Assembly: GCF_000278725.1 (NCBI RefSeq)
Contig: NZ_ALCA01000079.1
Coordinates: 1-5,734 of the forward strand
DNA length: 5,734 nucleotides
Direction of reading: 5' to 3'
Origin: Actinomyces sp. ICM47
GTDB taxonomy: Bacteria > Actinomycetota > Actinomycetes > Actinomycetales > Actinomycetaceae
Shown here: positions 1-4,575 of the stretch, in pieces
How the letters are laid out: every line of letters begins with the position of its first letter
Position numbering within the stretch: position 1 is the first letter of the stretch
The notes under the pieces: generated by a model
What the model was told of the DNA's origin: nothing
What the model saw: only the letters and a program-made list of their open reading frames with translations
The model's database searches: none
Translations under genes and position numbers: made by a program

Positions 1-104
1 CGTCGACGCGTGCCGTCGCGCCCGTCGGAGGGGCGACCCGCGTTGTGCGCGTGAGGGCCGCGCGCGTTGGACTCGGACGGAGGCATGGGGCGAGAGTCAG
101 GCAT
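1..104 (-). CDS. Possible 5' end of a gene running off the left edge (N-terminal 34 codons)
   Basis: On the minus strand an ATG at 104-102 opens a frame that stays open to position 1, giving about 34 residues that begin MPDSRPMPPSESNARG. About 79% of third codon positions are G or C, as expected for a real gene here. The peptide is rich in Pro, Ser, Arg, Gly and His with no hydrophobic segment, so it would be a disordered N-terminal extension; no domain can be named. No Shine-Dalgarno sequence precedes the ATG, but a TAGACT hexamer lies 9 bases upstream, which would fit a leaderless start. The gene lies downstream of the ADP-ribosylglycohydrolase on the same strand, 82 bases after its stop. 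The piece is short and GC-rich DNA has few stops, so chance is a real alternative. Confidence 0.4.
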   Translation of the reverse strand, partial: MPDSRPMPPSESNARGPHAHNAGRPSDGRDGTRR

Positions 105-113
105 GATAGTGCC

Positions 114-119
114 AGTCTA
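114..119 (-). promoter_or_regulatory. Candidate -10 element for the left-edge gene
   Basis: The minus strand reads TAGACT (TANNNT type), 9 bases before the ATG at 104. There is no convincing -35 hexamer. If used, the transcript would start at or a few bases before the start codon. Weak evidence on its own. Confidence 0.2.
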
Positions 120-186
120 GTCGCTGGCCAGAGGCGGATGCCGAGCGGCACCCCGCGCCCGCCCGCCGCGCCGTGGAAGATGCCGG

Positions 187-1158
187 TCAGGCGGAGGGGG
201 CCTCGCCCTGCAGGTCCTCGTCGAAGCGCGTGAGCGGTGCCTCCAGACGCAACTCCACCAGCGCGCGAGCCAGCGCGTCGATCTGCTCACCCTCATACAG
301 GGCGTTTCTCCACGAGGTTGGGATGGCCTCGACCCCACAGTACGCGCCGCCCAGCTGCCCGTAGATCGCAGCGTTCGTGTCCGCGTCCCCGCCCATGTTC
401 GCGATGGCCAGGACGGCCTCGTCGAAAGAACCGACATCCAGCAGGCCATGCACCGCGAGGCGCAAGCCGTGAATGATATAACCGCTGGTGTGTGCCTCCC
501 ACGAGGCGCGCTCGGCCGGGTCCGCGCTGACCACACGCGCGGCCACGTCATCGAACGCCGCTCCCGTTGAGGCCCACGCGACGTCCACGATCCGCTCAGG
601 TGGCCAGCCCAGCAGCGCGCCCACGAGGAGGGCGGCGAAGACCTCGGTGGCGGCCTCGGCCTCGGCAGAAAAATGCGTCTCGCGGGCGCTCAAGCCAGCG
701 GTCGCAACGATCTCGCGGGGGTCGCGCGCCTCGAATCCGGCGATGACGATGGGTGCCAGGCGCATGATCGCGCCGTTGCCTGCACTGGTCGTGCGCACCG
801 CATCCACGGGCACGCGCGGGTGTGCGAGGAAGTCCCACAGGGCGCGCGACACCTGGTTGCCGATATCGAAACACACGCCCGTCGACGAGCGGTAGCCCTC
901 CGAGTGCCAGCGCTCGTAGCGTTCCATCACGTCAAACGAATCGTAACGGCCCTGCGCCAGCAGCGAATCCGCCAGGCACAGCGCCATCGACGTGTCGTCC
1001 GTCCACTGGCCTGGTTCGAGGCCGAAGACGCCTCCGCCGACCATGTCCGTGATCGGTTCGAAAGAACCCGCAGGTTGAAACTCGTTCGTCGTGCCCAGCG
1101 CGTCGCCAACCGCCAGGCCCACCAGGGCACCGCGCGCGCGAGAAAGAAAATCCACCAT
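187..1158 (-). CDS. ADP-ribosylglycohydrolase family protein (DraG/ARH type)
   Basis: Predicted soluble hydrolase of 323 residues, the usual size for the family, which removes ADP-ribose from modified proteins or small molecules using a two-metal (Mg or Mn) centre. Family motifs appear in order: GDALG at about 18-22, WTDDTS at about 52-57 (metal-binding Thr-Asp-Asp), an S-x-G-x-x-FDIGN segment near 80-90, GNGAIMRLAP in the middle, and GDADTN at about 257-262 followed by the GQLGGAYCG helix. The metal-binding Asp residues are all present, so an active enzyme is expected. The substrate (DraG-like arginine, serine, or a small molecule such as O-acetyl-ADP-ribose) cannot be told from sequence. 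I chose the ATG at 1158 because the conserved domain begins 10 residues later and GGAG lies just upstream, although only 2 bases separate them. An in-frame GTG at 1236 would add 26 unconserved residues. It is transcribed divergently from the 1303 gene and no dinitrogenase-reductase genes are nearby. Confidence 0.9.
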   Translation of the reverse strand: MVDFLSRARGALVGLAVGDALGTTNEFQPAGSFEPITDMVGGGVFGLEPGQWTDDTSMALCLADSLLAQGRYDSFDVMERYERWHSEGYRSSTGVCFDIGNQVSRALWDFLAHPRVPVDAVRTTSAGNGAIMRLAPIVIAGFEARDPREIVATAGLSARETHFSAEAEAATEVFAALLVGALLGWPPERIVDVAWASTGAAFDDVAARVVSADPAERASWEAHTSGYIIHGLRLAVHGLLDVGSFDEAVLAIANMGGDADTNAAIYGQLGGAYCGVEAIPTSWRNALYEGEQIDALARALVELRLEAPLTRFDEDLQGEAPSA

Positions 1159-1258
1159 GTCTCCAGTGTTGCACAGGCCGCGCGCGCCTGGGTCCACGCC
1201 TGCGTTGCCCGCCTCGCAAACGGCACCGATGAACACAGCGAAGGTCGTAGCCTATCTG

Positions 1259-1264
1259 TAAAAT
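1259..1264 (+). promoter_or_regulatory. Candidate -10 element for the 1303 gene
   Basis: TAAAAT matches the TATAAT consensus at five of six positions and sits in the most AT-rich stretch of the window (1261-1320 is about 43% G+C). It would give a 5' leader of roughly 30 bases that contains the ribosome binding site at 1292-1296. No good -35 hexamer is present. TATTCT at 1277-1282 is an alternative. On the other strand, TAGGCT at about 1254-1249 could serve the divergent ADP-ribosylglycohydrolase gene. Confidence 0.3.
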
Positions 1265-1291
1265 TGTCGGTGCTCCTATTCTTTTAGAGAA

Positions 1292-1296
1292 AGAGG
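1292..1296 (+). promoter_or_regulatory. Ribosome binding site fixing the start at 1303
   Basis: AGAGG lies 6 bases before the ATG at 1303, a standard Shine-Dalgarno spacing. It favours this start over the out-of-frame ATG at 1322. Confidence 0.6.
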
Positions 1297-1302
1297 CGAA
1301 CA

Positions 1303-1815
1303 ATGGCGTCCGTGTCAAAAAATGAAGTCAATCTGGATAATCTTCGACAGGTTGCAGATGAGAAAGCCATTCCCGTGCTCGAATACGATGAGCCGCTCCT
1401 CATTTTTCCGCTGGGGGACTGGGTGGACGAGGAGTCTGACATTCCAGGAGGAGGAACCCGTCAGGGATACGGCTACAAACGGGAGTGGCTCGAGTCCTCC
1501 GTGCGCAAACAGCACTACCAAGAAATTGGTGAGTCTACTTGCTCGTGGTGGAAACTAAGCGAGGATACGATCCAGCAGAAAGGAATTGAGTACGCGGTCG
1601 CCGCCTATCGTGGCGTCACGCGTGCTCTCTTCCGTATCAAGCCGGACACGTGGGAAGACACGTTCGAGTCAGATGCCGATGACGGTTACGGACGTCGTAT
1701 CGGATGGCAATTTGACATCGTCGATTCCGGCGACGTCTTCGATCAAGTCGTCGGCGAACACGGGCACAGGGTAGAGCCCAGGCCGACACAAAATCAGCGT
1801 TACTGGCCGTGGTGA
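1303..1815 (+). CDS. Unrecognised 170-residue protein, possible PUA/EVE-like fold, low G+C
   Basis: I do not recognise a named family. The product is acidic, rich in Trp and Tyr, and has no signal peptide or membrane segment, so it is probably cytosolic. The segment at about 90-118 (WWKLSEDTI, then YAVAAYRGVTRALFRI and a Trp) resembles the 'yaLAv.rGvvr.vy.I..W' core that I associate with PUA/EVE-like domains found alone or fused to nucleases. That assignment is inference only. The C-terminus ends in the aromatic string RYWPW. Start support is the AGAGG at 1292-1296. By hand count 1321-1800 is about 55% G+C, against 65-78% in neighbouring genes, and codons such as AAA, AAT, ATT and TAT are commoner than next door. 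This suggests recent transfer. It stands alone, divergent from the ADP-ribosylglycohydrolase gene and convergent with the iron transporter gene. Confidence 0.82.
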   Translation: MASVSKNEVNLDNLRQVADEKAIPVLEYDEPLLIFPLGDWVDEESDIPGGGTRQGYGYKREWLESSVRKQHYQEIGESTCSWWKLSEDTIQQKGIEYAVAAYRGVTRALFRIKPDTWEDTFESDADDGYGRRIGWQFDIVDSGDVFDQVVGEHGHRVEPRPTQNQRYWPW

Positions 1816-1900
1816 CACGGCACCCTGCGGGCGTTCTCGCGCGACAACCAGTCGCGCCAATGTGACCGCGTGACGATACGGGAATGCTGGTCTGGGCCGT

Positions 1901-1934
1901 CTCGCGCATCCCCCGAGGTCAGGGGAAGCGCGAG
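1901..1934. terminator. Strong inverted repeat between converging genes, probable bidirectional terminator
   Basis: Arms CTCGCGC (1901-1907) and GCGCGAG (1928-1934) pair perfectly. After one A-A mismatch (1908/1927), TCCCC (1909-1913) pairs with GGGGA (1922-1926), leaving an 8-base loop. The stem is 12 pairs plus the mismatch. It lies in the 152-base gap between the stop at 1815 (+) and the stop at 1968 (-), where a shared terminator is expected. Neither strand has a U-tract after it, so it would be a GC-rich, U-less terminator or an mRNA 3'-end stabiliser rather than a classical intrinsic terminator. Confidence 0.55.
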
Positions 1935-1949
1935 GCGGCCCCGGCCTCG
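1931..1949. repeat. Second inverted repeat overlapping the first
   Basis: CGAGGC (1931-1936) and GCCTCG (1944-1949) form a 6-pair stem with a 7-base loop. It shares bases 1931-1934 with the right arm of the 1901-1934 hairpin, so the two structures exclude each other. A smaller TCCC/GGGA stem follows at 1954-1964. On the minus strand these come first after the stop of the iron transporter gene. Confidence 0.35.
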
Positions 1950-1967
1950 TCCGTCCCGGCGGGAGCG

Positions 1968-3092
1968 TCAGGACACCGACGTGCCGAATAGCAAGCCCAG
2001 CAGGTAGGTGACGCCCGCCGCACCAAAGCCAACCAGGAGCTGACGCAGTGCGCGAGGCATCGGAGGCTGGCCCGACAGGATACCGACCACGCCGCCCGTA
2101 AACAGCAGGGCGATTCCGACAATCGCGGCCGCGACAATGATTGCGGTCAGGCCAGTCAATCCCAGAATGTAGGGAATCAGCGGGAAGAACGCACCCGTAG
2201 CGAAGAAACAGAACGACGACAGGGCCGCGTTCATGGGCGTGCCCACCTGCTCGCCCGCGCCGTCCGACTCTTGGCCGTCCAGCGCGGCGCGCACGGCAAT
2301 CGCGCCGGACTCGCCGGTCGCGGGCCTGGCGAGCTTCGCGAAAACCTGCGCGGCGTGCGCCTCGGCCTCCTCCTCGCTCTCGCCACGCGCACGGAACACC
2401 AGGGCCAGCTCGTTCGCGTTCACATCCAGGTCCGTGACCGCCTGATGCGCGTTCGGGTCCGGGATCGAGGCATCCAGCAGCTCGCGCTGGCTGCGCACAC
2501 TCACCCACTCGCCGGCCGCCATCGACAGGGCGCCTGCGAGCAGGCCCGACACGCCCGTCAGGAGAACGACGTGCGGCTCCATACCCGACGCCGCGACGCC
2601 CAGCACGAGAGCCAAGTTCGACACGAGGCCGTCGTTCGCCCCGAAAACCGCCGCGCGGAACGTGCCCGCCAGGGTCTCGCGGGACTTCGCTGCCAGGGAT
2701 CGGATGACCTCGGCGTGAATATGCTCATCCGCCTGCATGTGCGCCGGCACATCATCATCGACGTCGCGCGAAGACCGCTGCTCCGCGCGCTGAGCCATCG
2801 CCAGAATGAAAATCGTGCCAAACAAGTGCGCCAATAGCGACGCTGCGCGCGTACGCAACGGCGGCTTCGGCGCAGGCAAAGCGTTCTCGCCCAGACGCGC
2901 CAGCCAATACTCCTCGTGGCGGCGCTCCGCCTCCTCCAACTGGAGCAGGACCGCGCGCTCCTCACCCGTGCGGCGCTCCGACAGGTCGCGGTAGGTGCGC
3001 GCCTCCATGCGCTCCTCCGCCAAGTGCTTCCGCCAGCGCTTAATCTGCGCGCGCGTCGGCTCCCGATCAGAGGCCACCTGGTCCGCATTCAT
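1968..3092 (-). CDS. mbfA: Fused ferritin-like / VIT1-CCC1 family metal transporter (MbfA type)
   Basis: Inner-membrane protein of 374 residues that probably exports Fe(II) or Mn(II). Residues 1-135 form a rubrerythrin/ferritin-like domain. Candidate di-iron ligands are Glu30 in helix A, the ExxH pair E56/H59, Glu104, and the ExxH pair E123/H126. Residues 146-371 form the VIT1 domain: AVFGANDGL near 148-156, the family signature AGALSMAAGEWVSVRSQ at 186-202, an acidic cytosolic metal-binding segment at about 203-285, and membrane helices near 291-308, 314-342 and 350-371. In alpha-proteobacteria this fusion (membrane-bound ferritin A) exports iron under peroxide or iron stress; that role is carried over by homology. 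I chose the ATG at 3092 because GAGG (3104-3101) lies 8 bases upstream. A TTG at 3122 overlapping the previous stop would add 10 residues but has no ribosome binding site. It follows the YtxH-like gene by 26 bases, implying one operon. Confidence 0.88.
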   Translation of the reverse strand: MNADQVASDREPTRAQIKRWRKHLAEERMEARTYRDLSERRTGEERAVLLQLEEAERRHEEYWLARLGENALPAPKPPLRTRAASLLAHLFGTIFILAMAQRAEQRSSRDVDDDVPAHMQADEHIHAEVIRSLAAKSRETLAGTFRAAVFGANDGLVSNLALVLGVAASGMEPHVVLLTGVSGLLAGALSMAAGEWVSVRSQRELLDASIPDPNAHQAVTDLDVNANELALVFRARGESEEEAEAHAAQVFAKLARPATGESGAIAVRAALDGQESDGAGEQVGTPMNAALSSFCFFATGAFFPLIPYILGLTGLTAIIVAAAIVGIALLFTGGVVGILSGQPPMPRALRQLLVGFGAAGVTYLLGLLFGTSVS

Positions 3093-3100
3093 TGCCGAGG

Positions 3101-3104
3101 CCTC
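3101..3104 (-). promoter_or_regulatory. Ribosome binding site deciding the transporter start
   Basis: The minus strand reads GAGG, 8 bases before the ATG at 3092. No comparable sequence precedes the in-frame TTG at 3122. This is the main reason for the shorter start. Confidence 0.45.
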
Positions 3105-3118
3105 GTTCCCCTGAGCGC

Positions 3119-3415
3119 TCAATGCTGGGTCGGTGCCGTTGCGAGCTCCCCGTCAACGGTGGCGGGCTTCGAAGCGGGGGCACCGAACAGGCGCTCCTTG
3201 ACGGCGTCGGCAACCTTATCGGTCACCTGCTCGCCGCCCGCGCGCACGATGTCGGACACCTTCTGGCCGGCCGCATCCAGCGGACGAGCAACAATCGGGA
3301 AGCGACGAACCTTCGCCGCGCCGGCGCGGATCTGATCGTAACGCTCGCGCCCGGCGCGCGCGCCCAGCACGTATCCGATGCAAACTCCAATGAGGAGGCC
3401 GGTCTTGGTACCCAT
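3119..3415 (-). CDS. YtxH-like small membrane protein
   Basis: A 98-residue protein with one N-terminal membrane helix (about residues 5-19, TGLLIGVCIGYVLGA) followed directly by ARAGRERYDQIR. That combination is typical of small YtxH-like proteins of actinobacteria. The remainder is charged and probably helical, with KVSDIV, QVTDKVADAVKERLF and a Pro/Thr-rich tail, and should face the cytosol given the positive charges after the helix. Its biochemical role is unknown; YtxH-type proteins are linked to stress responses. The ATG at 3415 has a good ribosome binding site, AAAGGA at 3426-3421, 5 bases upstream. A GTG at 3505 in the same frame would add 30 unconserved Arg/Pro-rich residues ahead of the membrane helix and is rejected. 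It is the first gene of a likely two-gene operon with the iron transporter. Confidence 0.82.
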   Translation of the reverse strand: MGTKTGLLIGVCIGYVLGARAGRERYDQIRAGAAKVRRFPIVARPLDAAGQKVSDIVRAGGEQVTDKVADAVKERLFGAPASKPATVDGELATAPTQH

Positions 3416-3420
3416 AACTG

Positions 3421-3426
3421 TCCTTT
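3421..3426 (-). promoter_or_regulatory. Ribosome binding site of the YtxH-like gene
   Basis: The minus strand reads AAAGGA, 5 bases before the ATG at 3415. It fixes that start rather than the upstream GTG. Confidence 0.65.
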
Positions 3427-3523
3427 TCTCGCTACGTGGGGTGCCCGCGTGGGCCGGACGCCGCCCGCACAGGCAGAACGGGCGCCCTCGCGCAGGCAAT
3501 CTCACCGGCGCATATTCACCCTT

Positions 3524-3529
3524 ATCTTA
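3524..3529 (-). promoter_or_regulatory. Candidate -10 element for the YtxH-like / iron transporter operon
   Basis: The minus strand reads TAAGAT, with GAATAT (3517-3512) as an alternative, in the only AT-rich patch of the 210-base gap between the divergent genes. Transcription from here would give a leader of about 100 bases. That leader contains a small GCCC/GGGC hairpin (3443-3454) and the 8-base palindrome GGGCGCCC (3480-3487). No consensus -35 hexamer is visible, and I see no clear binding site for an iron regulator. Confidence 0.25.
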
Positions 3530-3613
3530 GTGGTCGCCCGGCCTGGCTCGCACGCCCCTGTCACACATGCGCACACTGTGGGCACCCCCTTTCCTTCGAA
3601 GCGCCAAACGCGC

Positions 3614-3619
3614 TATGTT
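3614..3619 (+). promoter_or_regulatory. Probable -10 element of a leaderless promoter for the hydrolase-fold gene
   Basis: TATGTT ends 6 bases before the GTG at 3626, and no Shine-Dalgarno sequence lies in between or just upstream. That spacing puts the expected transcription start on the start codon itself, as is common in actinobacteria. The -35 region (about 3590-3596, TTTCCTT) is only weakly similar to consensus. Confidence 0.45.
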
Positions 3620-3625
3620 TAACAC

Positions 3626-4477
3626 GTGAGCCAGATAACGATTCAGACCCCCCGGGGAGTGTCCATCTCCGGGACATTCACGCGCCCGGTGGATTCCCAC
3701 GATGCTGCGGTGATCTTTTCTCACACCTTTTTGTCGGATCGTCACGCATCGGGCATGTTCGACTCACTCGGGCGCGTGCTGCGCAGCGCCGGGTATGCGA
3801 CCCTTGCTTTCGACTACTCCGGCCACGGCAGCTCGGGCGACGAAATCATCACCTTCGACCCGCTCATCGAAGACTTCCGGGCAGCCTCCGGCTGGCTGGC
3901 CGACCAGGGATTCACGCGCCAAATCTGCGTGGGTCACGAATTCGGCGCTACCGTCGCCCTGCGCGCCCACTCGCCCGCCGTGCAGACCTACGTGCTGGTC
4001 TCCCCGGTGCTCGGCCCCCTCTCCTACGACTGGGACATGGTGTTCTCCGACGTGCAGCTCTCCGACCTCGAGCGCCACGGCACCACCACCGTGCCCGACG
4101 ACTCCGAGTCCGTGCGGCGCCACTTCACCATCAACAAGGGGACCCTCGCCGACATGTCCATGGTCTCCAGCGAGAAGGTGATACGTGGCGTGAGCGTGCC
4201 CGTTCTCATCACGCACGACGCCTTCGACGAGGAAACCGGGCTGCTCGACCGCACCCGTGACGCCTTCCCCCTCCTGCCCGACGGGTCCGTCCTCGACATG
4301 ACCGCGCCGCCCGTCGGCATCGCCGTCGAATACACGCCCATCGAGGGCGTGCCCGTCAGCGACGAGGCCGTGGAACGCATCGCGCACGCGTCCTCCTCCG
4401 CGTCGGCCGCCAACCTTCCTACCCTGCCTGACGTGGCCACCCAGTGGGCTACCCGCTGGGTGCCCGTCGGGAGGTAG
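3626..4477 (+). CDS. Alpha/beta-hydrolase-fold protein with Glu at the nucleophile position
   Basis: A 283-residue protein of the serine aminopeptidase/lysophospholipase-like alpha/beta hydrolase class, with no signal peptide and so probably cytosolic. Visible fold landmarks are the strand AAVIFSHTF (27-35, oxyanion region), FDYSGHGSSG (62-71) after strand 4, the helix around IEDFRAASGWLA, and the nucleophile elbow VGHEFG (102-107). The elbow normally reads GHSxG; here residue 105 is Glu, codon GAA at 3938-3940. The acid residue could be Asp201 in THDAFDEETG. No histidine sits in the usual place after the last strand; His254 is the only late candidate. Hydrolase activity is therefore doubtful, and a pseudoenzyme or altered chemistry is possible. 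The GTG start at 3626 has no ribosome binding site but a -10 element 6 bases upstream. It is a single gene, divergent from the YtxH-like gene, ending in a terminator that spans its stop. Confidence 0.87.
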   Translation: MSQITIQTPRGVSISGTFTRPVDSHDAAVIFSHTFLSDRHASGMFDSLGRVLRSAGYATLAFDYSGHGSSGDEIITFDPLIEDFRAASGWLADQGFTRQICVGHEFGATVALRAHSPAVQTYVLVSPVLGPLSYDWDMVFSDVQLSDLERHGTTTVPDDSESVRRHFTINKGTLADMSMVSSEKVIRGVSVPVLITHDAFDEETGLLDRTRDAFPLLPDGSVLDMTAPPVGIAVEYTPIEGVPVSDEAVERIAHASSSASAANLPTLPDVATQWATRWVPVGR

Positions 4478-4490
4478 CGGGCACCGTTTT
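4459..4490 (+). terminator. Intrinsic terminator overlapping the hydrolase-fold stop codon
   Basis: GGTGCCCG (4459-4466) and CGGGCACC (4478-4485) form a perfect 8-pair stem. The 11-base loop contains the TAG stop (4475-4477). The stem is followed by G and then TTTT (4487-4490). This has the layout of a plus-strand rho-independent terminator with a short U-tract. The last codons of the gene are part of the stem. Confidence 0.65.
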
Positions 4491-4505
4491 CGGGTTGTGG
4501 ATGGT

Positions 4506-4529
4506 GCCGGGTGCTGCTGGTGGCCCGGC
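4506..4529. terminator. Possible hairpin after the PfkB kinase gene
   Basis: GCCGGG (4506-4511) and CCCGGC (4524-4529) pair perfectly over 6 bases with a 12-base loop. It lies 46 bases past the kinase stop on the minus strand. No T-run follows on either strand, so a terminator role is only suggested by its position between converging genes. Confidence 0.3.
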
Positions 4530-4575
4530 TAGGTCCGCTCGGAGGCTCGTGGCGGTGGCTGGCTTCCGCAGGCTC

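Noticed and set aside
105..186. Search for a terminator after the ADP-ribosylglycohydrolase stop
   Set aside because: Only a 5-pair GCCG-type stem with a 2-base loop is visible and there is no T-run, so no terminator is called.
488..1287. Plus-strand frames opposite the ADP-ribosylglycohydrolase
   Set aside because: The opposite strand carries the GDALG, TDDT and GDADTN motifs in the right order; these frames are shadows.
187..1815. Toxin-antitoxin reading of the ADP-ribosylglycohydrolase and its divergent neighbour
   Set aside because: The 1303 product shows no ADP-ribosyltransferase motif and the genes are divergent, not an operon; kept only as speculation in the findings.
1669..2508. 279-codon minus-strand frame overlapping the iron transporter gene
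   Set aside because: It covers conserved VIT1 coding sequence in another frame and reads as an Arg/Gly/Ala-rich shadow; it also crosses the inter-gene hairpin.
2737..2752. ATGTGC-GCCG-GCACAT inverted repeat
   Set aside because: It lies within conserved ferritin-domain coding sequence and is explained by codon choice; no regulatory context.
3416..3505. N-terminal extension of the YtxH-like gene to the GTG at 3505
   Set aside because: The added residues are Arg/Pro-rich ahead of a membrane helix, and the ATG at 3415 has a clear ribosome binding site.
3559..3586. CRP-like dyad (CACA...TGTG) upstream of the hydrolase-fold gene
   Set aside because: The arms pair over only about four bases and the spacing does not match a known operator.
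3764..4387. Long open frame (207 codons) antisense to the hydrolase-fold gene
   Set aside because: It mirrors the real gene in GC-rich DNA; the translation is a Gly/His/Val/Asp-biased string without domain character.
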